Shown piece after piece: positions 14,342-22,327 of a stretch of DNA of 33,993 bases. Location of the stretch: NCBI GenBank assembly GCA_030619715.1, contig JAUXAW010000008.1:1-33993 (forward strand). The letters are read 5' to 3'. Source of the DNA: a candidate division WWE3 bacterium (lineage in GTDB: Bacteria > Patescibacteriota > WWE3 > JAUXAW01). A program made the position numbers and the translations under genes. How positions within the stretch are numbered: position 1 is the first letter of the stretch; each line of letters opens with the position of its first letter. The notes under the pieces were generated by a model. It saw only the letters and a program-made list of their open reading frames with translations, was not told the DNA's origin and did not search any database.

Positions 14342-15288
14342 AATCCTGTGACCAATATCCCCCCATTCTTTTTAGCGATCACAAACGCTTCTCCTTTAAC
14401 CTCGTCCGGAATAAAATCCAGCCGTTTCTTTCCATAACAGAAAATTTGTCCTGTTTTAGGAAGTTTTTTCCGTGCCTCGGTAAAGCCAGAGGTTAAGGAA
14501 AGATTTAAGGTCAGTTTCTTCTGCGCTTCTTCGATTGACCGGATTAAATCAGAAGAATTGGAAATGACCAAAACCCCCTCGACAATTTTGGCCTGCCAGC
14601 CCTGCCTGCCGGCAGGCAGGCCCTCGTATTCTCCAACCTCAGCAATCTTTTGCTCCAAGAAATCAACATCACGGGCCTTGGCCAAAAAGGCTGATGTGGT
14701 TGCTTCCTGAATGATAGCAAATTCGTCTTCGAGGAAGCTTGCAAGCTCGGCGGCAGTTAAGCCAACCTTTTCCGAGAAAACTGACTCAATCTTTGACCAA
14801 TCTTCAGACGAAACAAGAGCAGGCAGAAGAAGCTCAGGATCGACACTTTCCAGATAAAGGTCGACATCGGCGGGAACGATTTCCGAAAGTCCTTTGGCCG
14901 AAAAGGGGTGGTCGGCAACTTCAAAGCTAACATCGGCAACAAAGGCCTCGTTTTTGGGAACTGGGGGTTGTTGAGAAGACTGTTGTCTTTGTGAATAAAA
15001 ATAATAGACACCGACTCCGACCGCGGCGATGAGAATGGCCACAACAATCGCGACGGGCACTAGTGGTTTGACCTCCTGCGGAGGAGCTTCTTCAACCTCG
15101 GACCCGCCTCGGACCCGCCTCGGACCCGCCTCGGACCCGCCTCGGACCCGCCTCTGGTGGGTGGTGGGTGGTGGGTGGTGGGTGGCGGGCGGTGGAGGTG
15201 ATAACTCAGCCCCACAGCGATGGCAGAAATAGGCCTTCTGAGAGTAGATCTCTTCCTGACATTTTGGACAGATTCTCAGGCGTAACAT
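14338..15288 (-). CDS. Zinc-ribbon membrane protein with repeat-expanded linker
   Basis: The product has 316 residues. An N-terminal zinc ribbon has Cys7, Cys10, Cys22 and Cys25 (CPKC and CHRC). A Pro/His/Arg-Gly linker of about 45 residues is encoded by tandem 7-bp and 11-bp repeats (15096-15190). A membrane helix covers about 77-98. The remaining ~215 residues form a soluble domain, probably outside, with regular AD-V-YLE and LASFLEDEFAI segments. No family is recognised; domain organisation is like other zinc-ribbon plus DUF3352-type surface proteins of this group. Near residue 226, LPAGRQG derives from a perfect 20-bp GC palindrome inserted in frame. The gene leads the operon with the Lon-like ATPase, overlapping by 4 nt. 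Confidence 0.75.
   Translation of the reverse strand: MLRLRICPKCQEEIYSQKAYFCHRCGAELSPPPPATHHPPPTTHQRRVRGGSEAGPRRVRGGSEVEEAPPQEVKPLVPVAIVVAILIAAVGVGVYYFYSQRQQSSQQPPVPKNEAFVADVSFEVADHPFSAKGLSEIVPADVDLYLESVDPELLLPALVSSEDWSKIESVFSEKVGLTAAELASFLEDEFAIIQEATTSAFLAKARDVDFLEQKIAEVGEYEGLPAGRQGWQAKIVEGVLVISNSSDLIRSIEEAQKKLTLNLSLTSGFTEARKKLPKTGQIFCYGKKRLDFIPDEVKGEAFVIAKKNGGILVTGL
14601..14620. repeat. 20-bp GC palindrome, copy inside a coding gene
   Basis: The perfect palindrome CCTGCCTGCCGGCAGGCAGG lies in frame in the zinc-ribbon gene and encodes LPAGRQG. It is identical to 1166-1185. Confidence 0.85.
15096..15190. repeat. Two adjacent minisatellites (11 bp x5 and 7 bp x5)
   Basis: CCTCGGACCCG is repeated five times without error (15096-15150). 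A few bases later GGTGGGT follows, four exact copies and one variant (15156-15190). Both lie inside the zinc-ribbon gene linker. Neither unit is a multiple of three, so a gain or loss of one unit would shift the frame. Confidence 0.9.
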
Positions 15289-15450
15289 AATAAATTTTCA
15301 AGCTCCAAGCTCCAAATCCCAATGAAGCTCCAATGTATCAATTCTCAATGTTTGAAAATTTGGTCATTGAGATTTCATTGAAAATGTTCAGCTTCGCTGA
15401 AGATTTCTTCGCCGAAGGCGAACAAATTGGAATTTGAAAATTGAAAATTA
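15289..15450. repeat. Low-complexity spacer between pnp and the zinc-ribbon gene
   Basis: The 162 nt hold degenerate direct repeats (AGCTCCAAGCTCC, AATTTGAAAATTGAAAATT) and short hairpins such as TTCGCC/GGCGAA. No gene is seen. No strong promoter for the zinc-ribbon operon was recognised here. Confidence 0.45.
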
Positions 15451-17679
15451 TCACCGGCTTCTATACGCCGGTTTCTGATAATATGGTGTTCTATATCCAG
15501 GTCTTCTCGGCGGACGGTTTGGGCGGTGGGGGCGCTTGCCTCCCGGAGCCGTTCCGCCTCGACTCGCCCGCGAGTCGGGCGAGGCGGGTGGCCTCTTTTC
15601 TAATGCTTTCTTCGAAAGACTAATCCTCCCCGTGGAATCAATCTCGATTACTTTGACTTTTATTTTATCCCCTTCTTTAACCACGCTCTCCACATTAGGC
15701 ACATGACGGTGGGCCAACTCACTAATATGAACCAGCCCGTCTTTGCCGGGGAGAATTTCGACAAAAGCCCCAAAGTCCATTATTCGCACCACCTTACCCT
15801 CGTATATTTCCCCAACTTTGGCTTCCCTAACAATATTCTCAATCCATTCTTTGGCTCTCTGGGCATCGGAGTCGGGCTCCCCCTCTTGCGAAGAAATCAG
15901 AACCGTTCCGTCGTCTTCGACATCAACATCGCACTTGGTCGTTTCGATAATGTTTTTGATCATCTTGCCCCCGGGACCGATGACCTCACCAATTTTCTTA
16001 GGATCAATTTTGACGACGGTAATCCGCGGGGCATACTTCGAAAGCTGCTCGCGCGGCTTTTCTAAAACCGCATTCATCTTATCCAAAATCTCTAATCGCT
16101 TTTCACGAGATTTTTTAAAGGCCTCTTCCAAAACTTCAAAAGGCACCCCGTGCATCTTCAACTCCATTTGGATAGCGGTCATCCCCTGGCGGGTCCCGGC
16201 CATCTTGAGGTCCATAAAGCCATTGAAATCCTCGACTCCGACGATATCCGTTAGCAAGATGTGCTCTGAGGCATCTTCGTTAACCATTAATCCGATCGCT
16301 ACACCGGCCACCGGGGCCTTGATCGGCACTCCGGCGTCCATCAGGGCCAGCGACGAACCACAGGTGGCGGCCATCGAAGTCGAGCCGTTTTGGGATAAAA
16401 TTTCGGTGACGACACGGATGGCGTAGGGGAAGTCTTCTTTGGAAGGAATCATCGGCTTTAGGGCATTTTCTGCCAGTGTCCCGTGGCCGATCTCCCGCCG
16501 TCCCGGACTGCGAAGCGGCCCCGTCTCCCCAAACGAAAAGGGACGACCATAGTAGTGGTGCATATATCTTTTGGTGTCTTCGCCGGTCATACCCTGAATC
16601 CATTGCTCCAGCGAACTGGAACCCAAGGTGACAATTGAGAGGGCTTGGGTCACTCCCCGAGCAAAAAAGACCGAGCCGTGAGTGCGGGGAAGGAGCCCCA
16701 GCTCAATCTCAATCGGCCGAACTTCATCCAAACCCCGCCCGTCGACCCTTTTTCCTTCGTCGAAAACTAACTTGCGGATCTCTTTCTTTTGAACTTCATC
16801 CAGAGCCCGCTTCATATCTTGTTTGGTGTACTTACCTTCAAATTCGGCGTAAACTTCCTCCAGAAGATCACCATAAGTATCAACAAAATCGACCTTGTCC
16901 ATCGGGGTAGTGACAATCTTTTTGACTTTTTCGCTAGCGAAGTCGGTAATATCTTTTAGCATTTCCTCGGACAAAGCCACCGGTTCATATTCAAGTTTCT
17001 TATTACCTACTTCCCTGGCAAAATCCTCGATAAATTTGGCTAACTGCGCCAATGGTTCTTGACAGAATTTAAGGCCTTCGATTATTTTTTCCTCGGGGAC
17101 CTCTTTACCTTCGGCCTCAATTGCCAAAATCTTACCGTTAACACTGCTAATGACGGCGTCGAGGTCCTGCTCACCCTCGCCATTCACCGGAGGATTAATG
17201 ATAAAGTTGCCTTCCTTAAGACCAAGACGGACGGCGGCGATGGGACCATTCCAAGGGATATCCGAAGCATGGAGAGCGGCCGAGGCGGCGATCAGGGCCA
17301 AAATCTGGGGGTCGTTTTCCTCGTCGATCGAGAGAACGGTAACAATTACTTGAATATCCTCTATGTAGTCTTTAGGGAAAAGGGGGCGAACATTGTGATC
17401 GATTAACCGGGCGGTGACGGTGGCTTCGTCGGTGGGACGGCCTTCTCTCTTGACCCAACGCGAGCCTTTGATGTGGCCACCGGCGTAAAGTTTTTCTTCG
17501 TAGTCAATTCTCAAAGGAAAATAATCAATACTCTCGCGTGGCTCGTTGGCAACCGCGGTCGCCAGAACCACGGTCTCGCCCATCCGCGCCAAAACCGCTT
17601 GGTTGGCCTGAGGGGCGAGTTTACCGGTCTCAAGAGTTAATTTTTTTCCAGCGAAATCAAGTTCTTTTTTGACAATCAT
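15451..17679 (-). CDS. pnp: Polyribonucleotide nucleotidyltransferase (PNPase)
   Basis: The product has 742 residues with two RNase PH domains, a KH domain (IGEVIGPGGKMIKNII) and an S1 domain (GKVVRIMDFGAFVEILPGK). It degrades RNA 3' to 5' with phosphate. The catalytic block reads GVEDFNGFMDLKMAGT: the Asp-Asp-Lys trio aligned with E. coli D486, D492 and K494 is kept, while the Asp of GDMD between them is Phe. The tail after S1 is Arg/Pro-rich and contains PDSRASRGG, encoded by a GC-rich inverted repeat (15555-15586). The start is 5 nt after the rpsO stop, the usual rpsO-pnp order, with no separate Shine-Dalgarno, so coupling is likely. Confidence 0.96.
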   Translation of the reverse strand: MIVKKELDFAGKKLTLETGKLAPQANQAVLARMGETVVLATAVANEPRESIDYFPLRIDYEEKLYAGGHIKGSRWVKREGRPTDEATVTARLIDHNVRPLFPKDYIEDIQVIVTVLSIDEENDPQILALIAASAALHASDIPWNGPIAAVRLGLKEGNFIINPPVNGEGEQDLDAVISSVNGKILAIEAEGKEVPEEKIIEGLKFCQEPLAQLAKFIEDFAREVGNKKLEYEPVALSEEMLKDITDFASEKVKKIVTTPMDKVDFVDTYGDLLEEVYAEFEGKYTKQDMKRALDEVQKKEIRKLVFDEGKRVDGRGLDEVRPIEIELGLLPRTHGSVFFARGVTQALSIVTLGSSSLEQWIQGMTGEDTKRYMHHYYGRPFSFGETGPLRSPGRREIGHGTLAENALKPMIPSKEDFPYAIRVVTEILSQNGSTSMAATCGSSLALMDAGVPIKAPVAGVAIGLMVNEDASEHILLTDIVGVEDFNGFMDLKMAGTRQGMTAIQMELKMHGVPFEVLEEAFKKSREKRLEILDKMNAVLEKPREQLSKYAPRITVVKIDPKKIGEVIGPGGKMIKNIIETTKCDVDVEDDGTVLISSQEGEPDSDAQRAKEWIENIVREAKVGEIYEGKVVRIMDFGAFVEILPGKDGLVHISELAHRHVPNVESVVKEGDKIKVKVIEIDSTGRISLSKKALEKRPPASPDSRASRGGTAPGGKRPHRPNRPPRRPGYRTPYYQKPAYRSR
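15555..15586. repeat. GC-rich inverted repeat within the 3' end of pnp
   Basis: Outer arms CGCCTCG (15555-15561) and CGAGGCG (15580-15586), and inner arms ACTCG and CGAGT (15562-15575), form a nested hairpin. It encodes PDSRASRGG in the PNPase tail, outside the conserved domains, and looks like another inserted palindrome. Confidence 0.55.
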
Positions 17680-17684
17680 TATCT

Positions 17685-17948
17685 TTAGAGGTCCAATTTT
17701 TTGGCGATAGCTTCGTAGCGGGCTTCATCTTTCTTCTTCAAATATGCTAAGAGCCGACGCCGCTTGTTGACCATCGCCAACAGCCCGCGGCGGGAGTGAA
17801 CATCTTTTTTGAACTGTTTGAGGTGCTCGGAAAGCTGGCTGATCCGCTCGGTCAAAAGGGCAATCTGAATCTCGGGCGAACCGGTGTCACCCTTGTGAAC
17901 CTCAAATTCCGAAATAATTTTCTGCTTTTCCTCTTTTTCCAAAGCCAT
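17685..17948 (-). CDS. rpsO: 30S ribosomal protein S15
   Basis: The product has 87 residues, the normal length. It binds 16S rRNA early in assembly of the small-subunit platform. The four-helix protein shows the family core [19 protein letters not shown]-like [17 protein letters not shown] and [12 protein letters not shown]. It starts at ATG 17948 with AGGAG four bases upstream. Its promoter has the -10 box 9 nt from the ATG. pnp follows after 5 nt, the classical rpsO-pnp pair. Confidence 0.97.
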   Translation of the reverse strand: MALEKEEKQKIISEFEVHKGDTGSPEIQIALLTERISQLSEHLKQFKKDVHSRRGLLAMVNKRRRLLAYLKKKDEARYEAIAKKLDL

Positions 17949-17957
17949 TGTGCTCCT

Positions 17958-17986
17958 ATTCTACCAGTTTGGGAAAGCTGGTGCAA
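17958..17986 (-). promoter_or_regulatory. Promoter of rpsO-pnp
   Basis: -35 TTGCAC (17981-17986), 17 nt, -10 TAGAAT (17958-17963) preceded by TGG, on the minus strand. The -10 is 9 nt before the ATG, leaving almost no leader; the AGGAG sits at the predicted transcript start. Confidence 0.6.
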
Positions 17987-17995
17987 GGGGAGTTT

Positions 17996-18065
17996 AGCGC
18001 TTAGCTCATTAGCTCTTCAGCTCCTAGCTAGCTGAACGCTGAGTGCTGGATGCTAAAGAGCTGAT
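17996..18065. repeat. Degenerate AGCT-rich direct repeats
   Basis: Irregular repeats of TTAGCTC/TAGCTCTTCAGCTC and GCTGA-type words fill the space between the rpsO promoter and the terminator of the next gene. No gene is seen. Confidence 0.4.
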
Positions 18066-18075
18066 CTTGGACAAC

Positions 18076-18125
18076 GAAAAATGAGAAGGGATGGGCAAAC
18101 AACCTTGCGGGCATTCGCCCATCCC
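18076..18125 (-). terminator. Terminator of the 18170-18601 gene
   Basis: A perfect 9-bp stem GGGATGGGC/GCCCATCCC (18088-18096 and 18117-18125). On the minus strand it is followed by TTCTCATTTTTCG. Confidence 0.75.
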
Positions 18126-18169
18126 AGTGGGCTATCTTCGGTGGCGAGGCTTTCCACCTCGGATAATCC

Positions 18170-18601
18170 TTACTCCTGAACCTTGCAGCTTGGGATCTTC
18201 ATCTCCAACCAGGCGGTCAGTCCAGAGTCCTCATCCTTGGCCAGGATGATGTCCAGAAACCACTCGTTCGCCTGGTCACGCCAAGGAGAAGGCATGAAGC
18301 CTTCCTGCCTAAATTTGGCAACCACGATGCGCTCAGGTCCGGGCAGCGAGAGCGCCTCCCCTCTTTCAGCGGTTCTGGCACCCACCTTGAAATCAAGGTT
18401 TACCGTGAAAGCGCTGTTTGCCACCTTCCATTGGAGGACGACCTGACCGCTTGCTCGGTTGTGGTAGAGTTTGTAGCTCAGCACCAAGCCAAGACGGTCA
18501 AGGATCTTTTTGGCCTCCTCAGCCAAGGCTCTGACGGCTTCGGTCTTTCCAGCTTTCTTGGTCTCCTCGAACAAGAAGTCATGGAACTTCGCCACGTACA
18601 T
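18170..18601 (-). CDS. Hypothetical 143-residue protein
   Basis: I do not recognise the family. The N-terminal third is helical (FHDFLFEETKKAGKTEAVRA, then AEEAKKILDRLG). The rest alternates beta-strand-like segments with charged turns (YKLYHNRASGQVVLQWKVAN, AFTVNLDFKVG, RIVVAKFRQEGF, WFLDIILAKDED). It ends WLEMKIPSCKVQE. No signal peptide or membrane helix is visible, so it is probably cytoplasmic. The start is well supported by GGAGGG just upstream. It is a single transcription unit with consensus promoter and terminator, wedged between two core operons. Confidence 0.7.
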   Translation of the reverse strand: MYVAKFHDFLFEETKKAGKTEAVRALAEEAKKILDRLGLVLSYKLYHNRASGQVVLQWKVANSAFTVNLDFKVGARTAERGEALSLPGPERIVVAKFRQEGFMPSPWRDQANEWFLDIILAKDEDSGLTAWLEMKIPSCKVQE

Positions 18602-18690
18602 CCCTCCTTTCTAGCCGGCTTCTCACCGGCAAAGTCCGCCTGCCTCCTCGGCAGACCTAAAATAAGACTGAACTTGACTCTCTATTTTAG

Positions 18691-18719
18691 AGTATACCTC
18701 ATTTTATAGGATTTGTCAA
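18691..18719 (-). promoter_or_regulatory. Promoter of the 18170-18601 gene
   Basis: Perfect -35 TTGACA (18714-18719), 17 nt, -10 TATACT (18691-18696) on the minus strand. It overlaps the stop codon of the DHH-like gene. The leader is about 80 nt. Confidence 0.8.
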
Positions 18720-19435
18720 ATCTGCTGCTTTTCTAGCTTTTTCTCCACCGGAATCTCGGTGGGTTTGATAACTGGTGACCCGCCAGAGGCGGATTCGGAG
18801 GCGGCGAGGCCGGTCAACAAACATTGGGCAACCTCTTTGGAAGGGACCAGCTCCCAAGCCAAAAGTTGGTGGAAAATCAGCTCGGAAACGGAAGACTTAG
18901 AAGGGTCGACGATGTTAATCTGCCCATAATTTTCGTTCTCAGAACTAACATCAATATTAATAATCACCGCTTCGGAAAAATCGCGGTGATTCTTTTCGTA
19001 GAGCTCACCAAGGTCCGAAAGTTTTTTGACCCCCAAAGTAATCAGCAAACCAAAGTTCAGGCCCTGGTAAGAATAGTGGACATTTTCAACCTCAAAGGCC
19101 CGCTCGACCGGATGAATGACCAACTGAAACTTTCCCCCTTCGGCTTTGTAGGAAACTTTTTCGATCGGCGTCTTGTTCGTATCCAGGGTGACAACCAGAT
19201 TTTTGGGACCAAAATCGTGCTTGATTTCGGTTGAAGCCGGAAGGGAGAGCACTCCTCGGGGAATCTTGCCGGGAAGAATCGGTATTGTCTTTTTGCCCAT
19301 CGGAGAAAAAAGGTGATACAAAGCCAGTGTCGCCGCCGCCGCATCGGCATTGGCGTCGTTGGCGACGAGCAAACCGATACTTTTAGCGTCCTGAATGGTT
19401 TTTAAAGCTGTTTGTGAATCTTTGGAGACTCTCAT
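18716..19435 (-). CDS. Degenerate DHH-family (NrnA-like) protein without DHH motif
   Basis: The product has 239 residues from the ATG at 19435; a GTG 18 nt upstream is also possible. The frame of an NrnA/RecJ-type DHH domain is recognisable: SIGLLVANDANADAAAATLAL where VxPDGDAxGS is expected, and INIDVSSENENYGQINIVD followed by KSSVSELIF, where NIDHHxxNxxFGxxNxVD is expected. The DHH triad is replaced by DVS and the first Asp cluster is altered, so metal binding and nuclease activity are doubtful. The DHHA1 substrate domain is missing. The place after infB matches the nusA-ylxR-infB-(rbfA)-nrnA order of many bacteria. It may be a scaffold or an inactive paralogue. Confidence 0.72.
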   Translation of the reverse strand: MRVSKDSQTALKTIQDAKSIGLLVANDANADAAAATLALYHLFSPMGKKTIPILPGKIPRGVLSLPASTEIKHDFGPKNLVVTLDTNKTPIEKVSYKAEGGKFQLVIHPVERAFEVENVHYSYQGLNFGLLITLGVKKLSDLGELYEKNHRDFSEAVIINIDVSSENENYGQINIVDPSKSSVSELIFHQLLAWELVPSKEVAQCLLTGLAASESASGGSPVIKPTEIPVEKKLEKQQI

Positions 19436-19458
19436 GATGCTAGAGGATAGCACAAACT

Positions 19459-20940
19459 TTAGGGGACTGCAAGCGTGTCTCCCACTTTAAATTCAAACTG
19501 GGGTTTGATCAAAATTCCCGCTTCGACGCCGGCCGAGACTTTCTTCTTCGCTTCGGTTTCAATCTGGAGTGACTTGACCCGACCGGAGTGGATGACTTCA
19601 CCATCACGGATAACATTTATCTTGTCACCAACTTTGATCAAGCCGTAGTCGATACGCGTACCGGCAATGACGTCGCCGGACTTGGGTAGGGTGAAAAGTT
19701 TAATAATCTCTCCCTCGCCCTTGACCTCTTTCTCCTCCTTCTTTTCGAGAAGACCTTGAAGCGCCTTTTCCGTGTCCTCGAGCAGCTCATAGATGACATT
19801 GTAGAGACGAACATCAACTCCGGAGATTTTGGCGAGGTACTTGATGTCCGGAGAAATTTTGACGTTGAAGCCAAGAATGATTGCCTGGCTGGCCTGAGCG
19901 AGGAGGACGTCGGACTCGGAAATTTCCCCGGTGGCGGTGTGGATAAATTTTATTTTCCCGGTTTCGGTCTCTAATTTTTGGACCGCTGAATGGATGGCCT
20001 CAAGAGTTCCCTCAACGTCGGATTTGAGAACAATATTAAGCACTCTGACGCCTTTTTCTTCGGGCAAAGCAACTACACCCCTCTTTTCTGTGCTTTCCGT
20101 TTTTTTCTGTGCCTTTTGTGTTGCAAGCGACCCAACTTCGGGAACATCTGACAAACCAAGAACCTCCACCGGCATCGACGGGCCGGCTTCTTTGACCCTC
20201 TGACCCGTATCATCAATCATTGCTTTGACTTTACCGGTTGTTTGACCAGAGAAAATCTCGTCCCCAACCCTTAGGGTTCCGTTCTTGACCAACACCGTCG
20301 CCACCGGACCGCAACGAGAATCAAGTTTGGATTCAATCACTACCCCTTCGAACGGCGCCTGTGGGTCGGCGGTCAGCTCTTCCATCTCCGCCACCAAAAG
20401 AATCATTTCCAAAAGTTGATCTAGGTTTTTCTTGGTCTTGGCGGAGACCTCAACCGTGACCGTGTCCCCACCCGACTCCTCGGGAACTAACCCAATCTCA
20501 ATCAGGTCTTTTTTAGTCCTTTCAACATTCGCATTGGGTAGGTCGATTTTATTAATAGCCACAATAATCGGAACCTCGGCGGCGTGAGCGTGGTCCAGGG
20601 CCTCTTTGGTCTGCGGCTTAACCCCTTCGTCGGCGGCGACGACGAGAATAACAATATCCGTTACCTGCGCCCCCCGCGCTCTCATCTGGGTAAAGGCCGC
20701 ATGCCCCGGCGTATCTATAAATGTAATAGGTTTGGGATTTGGGATTTGGGATTTGGGATTTATACTGTAGGCCCCAATATGCTGGGAAATCCCTCCGAAC
20801 TCCTTACGGGTGAGATCTGTCTTCCTAATAGCAGAGAGAAGGGTCGTCTTGCCATGATCAACATGGCCCATTACAGTGACAACCGGCGGCCGGGTCACAA
20901 GTTCCTTTGATTTTGCAGTTGAACTCCTCTTTGAAGTCAT
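19459..20940 (-). CDS. infB: Translation initiation factor IF-2 (short form)
   Basis: The product has 493 residues with almost no N-terminal extension. It is a GTPase that brings initiator tRNA to the 30S subunit and promotes subunit joining. G motifs are [14 protein letters not shown] and NKID. Domains II, III ([10 protein letters not shown]) and IV ([22 protein letters not shown]) follow. The start at ATG 20940 has GGAGGAA upstream; a TTG further upstream would lose it. It overlaps the ylxR end by 83 nt. At residues 60-72, between switch I and [16 protein letters not shown] derives from four GGGATTT repeats (20731-20762). A second low-complexity stretch lies near residue 278 ([10 protein letters not shown]). 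rbfA was not seen downstream. Confidence 0.96.
   Translation of the reverse strand: MTSKRSSTAKSKELVTRPPVVTVMGHVDHGKTTLLSAIRKTDLTRKEFGGISQHIGAYSINPKSQIPNPKPITFIDTPGHAAFTQMRARGAQVTDIVILVVAADEGVKPQTKEALDHAHAAEVPIIVAINKIDLPNANVERTKKDLIEIGLVPEESGGDTVTVEVSAKTKKNLDQLLEMILLVAEMEELTADPQAPFEGVVIESKLDSRCGPVATVLVKNGTLRVGDEIFSGQTTGKVKAMIDDTGQRVKEAGPSMPVEVLGLSDVPEVGSLATQKAQKKTESTEKRGVVALPEEKGVRVLNIVLKSDVEGTLEAIHSAVQKLETETGKIKFIHTATGEISESDVLLAQASQAIILGFNVKISPDIKYLAKISGVDVRLYNVIYELLEDTEKALQGLLEKKEEKEVKGEGEIIKLFTLPKSGDVIAGTRIDYGLIKVGDKINVIRDGEVIHSGRVKSLQIETEAKKKVSAGVEAGILIKPQFEFKVGDTLAVP
20731..20762. repeat. GGGATTT x4 tandem repeat inside infB
   Basis: Heptamer repeats GGGATTT/GGGATTT lie in frame and encode [11 protein letters not shown] in a loop just before the DTPGH motif of IF-2. 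Confidence 0.8.
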
Positions 20941-21127
20941 TGATTTCTTCCTCCAAAACTGCGCGTCTAAACGCGCGAGCAAACGCTTTCCTTTTCATCG
21001 CCTTTTCAAAACACTCTTCTTTCGGACATAGATAACATCCTCTACCTTTTCCTAACCTAACTAACTCTCTCTGCGGTCTTTTTTCTAAACAACCAATGCA
21101 GGTACGGATTGGCTCACGTTTTTTCAT
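20858..21127 (-). CDS. ylxR: YlxR-family RNA-binding protein with Cys-rich tail
   Basis: The product has 89 residues. The family start KREPIRTCIGCLEKRPQREL, the GRGCYLCPKEECFEKAMKRKAF block and the basic RAFRR helix are clear. YlxR is a small nucleic-acid-binding protein of the nusA-infB operon, reported to act in RNA processing or transcription. The last 20 residues ([19 protein letters not shown]) are cysteine-rich and are encoded by DNA that also encodes the first 27 codons of IF-2 in another frame. The ATG overlaps the nusA stop (ATGA). That large overlap with infB is unusual and suggests strong coupling. Confidence 0.9.
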   Translation of the reverse strand: MKKREPIRTCIGCLEKRPQRELVRLGKGRGCYLCPKEECFEKAMKRKAFARAFRRAVLEEEINDFKEEFNCKIKGTCDPAAGCHCNGPC

Positions 21128-22236
21128 TTGACCGCTTGCATAATTTCCTCAACCGCCTTCGGTCCAATTCCCTTGATTGCTCCCAACTCTTCCTCAGACA
21201 TCTCCTTCAATTTTTCAACCTCGGTGATCCTCGCCTTTGCCAACGCGTTGACCGTCCTCGTCGAAAGCCCCAACTTCTTCATCTCATCATCTCGCTTTTC
21301 TTCATCCCCTCCTTTAATGTCAATCTTCCAACCCGTCAACTTAGCCGCCAGACGCACGTTCTGCCCACCCTTACCAATCGCTAAGGAAAGCTGGTCTTCA
21401 AAAACTTGGACTTTGGCTTCCTTTTTCTTTTTGTTTAGCTTGACCTCGATGACCTTGGCCGGAGAAAGAGCGTTGGCAATAAACTTTTCCGTGTCCTCAC
21501 TGTGATGAATGATATCAATCTTTTCGTCTCCGAGCTCGGCAATGACCGCCTGAACCCGCACCCCTTTTTGACCGACGCAAGAACCAACGGGGTCAACATT
21601 TTCCCGGCTTGAAGAAACGGCAATCTTGGTCCGCTCGCCCGGCTCGCGGGCAATTACTTCGACTTTGACCGTGCCGTTGGCAATCTCCGGAACCTCAAGG
21701 GCAAAAAGTTTTTCGACAAACTCCGGTCGGGCGCGGGAAACAATAATTTCCGGACCGCGCGGGCCCTCGCGAACATCGGTGACAAGGACCTTGAGCCGCT
21801 GGTTCATCTGATATTCTTCCCGACGCACCTGCTCTGAGGGAAGCATAATCCCCTGAGTCCGCCCGAGGTCCACAATGACCAGACCTTTTTCGAGACGGAA
21901 GATGTGACCGCTCAAGATTTCCCCGATTTTCTTTTGATATTCCTCGATGACGGCCTTCTTTTCTGATTCGCGAACACGCTGCAGCAAAACTTGTTTGGCG
22001 GTTTGGGCGGCAATCCGCCCAAAGCCGGCCGGAGTGACGTCTTCGTCGTTCTTAAAAACTTTCGCCTCGCCGGTTTCGGAGTCAATCTCGGCGCGTAGTT
22101 CTTCAATGTCACCGCCGTAATCCTTGCGGTAAGCGGAGACAAGAGCTGCCTGCACTGTTTCGAGGACCGCCTCGGGCTCAATTCCTCTTTCGGCGGCGAC
22201 CTGATTCAGCGCCGCGGCAAATTCCGTTTGAACCAT
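21124..22236 (-). CDS. nusA: Transcription termination/antitermination factor NusA
   Basis: The product has 370 residues. An N-terminal RNA-polymerase-binding domain is followed by an S1 domain (LSGHIFRLEKGLVIVDLGRT), two KH domains (VGSCVGQKGVRVQAVIAEL and LSLAIGKGGQNVRLAAKLTG) and a C-terminal helix-hairpin-helix segment (LSTRTVNALAKARI ... IKGIGPKAVEEIM). It modulates pausing and termination. It is the first gene of the nusA-ylxR-infB-DHH operon. The -10 box of its promoter is 9 nt before the ATG, so the message is nearly leaderless. Confidence 0.97.
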   Translation of the reverse strand: MVQTEFAAALNQVAAERGIEPEAVLETVQAALVSAYRKDYGGDIEELRAEIDSETGEAKVFKNDEDVTPAGFGRIAAQTAKQVLLQRVRESEKKAVIEEYQKKIGEILSGHIFRLEKGLVIVDLGRTQGIMLPSEQVRREEYQMNQRLKVLVTDVREGPRGPEIIVSRARPEFVEKLFALEVPEIANGTVKVEVIAREPGERTKIAVSSSRENVDPVGSCVGQKGVRVQAVIAELGDEKIDIIHHSEDTEKFIANALSPAKVIEVKLNKKKKEAKVQVFEDQLSLAIGKGGQNVRLAAKLTGWKIDIKGGDEEKRDDEMKKLGLSTRTVNALAKARITEVEKLKEMSEEELGAIKGIGPKAVEEIMQAVK

Positions 22237-22245
22237 AGTGGGGGT

Positions 22246-22274
22246 ATCTTATCACACTTCTAGTCACTTGACAA
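22246..22274 (-). promoter_or_regulatory. nusA operon promoter
   Basis: -35 TTGTCA (22269-22274), 17 nt, -10 TAAGAT (22246-22251) preceded by TGA, minus strand. The -35 shares bases with the plus-strand promoter at 22268-22296. Confidence 0.6.
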
Positions 22275-22296
22275 TCAACTTGTAGTGTGGTAAATG
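22268..22296 (+). promoter_or_regulatory. Divergent promoter of the 22328-22498 gene
   Basis: Perfect -35 TTGACA (22268-22273), 17 nt, weak -10 TAAATG (22291-22296) preceded by TGG. Its -35 occupies the same bases as that of nusA on the other strand, so polymerase binding should be mutually exclusive. Confidence 0.55.
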
Positions 22297-22327
22297 TAGG
22301 ATAGCTAACATGCAGAAAGGGGATAGG

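Noticed and set aside
15096-15190. CRISPR array
   Set aside because: The units are 11 and 7 bp without spacers; they are minisatellites within a gene.
15743-16426. A long plus-strand frame opposite pnp
   Set aside because: It is antisense to conserved PNPase core domains and has no family features or start signals.
20941-20982. TTG at 20982 as the start of infB
   Set aside because: The Shine-Dalgarno GGAGGAA precedes ATG 20940, and the extra codons do not look like IF-2.
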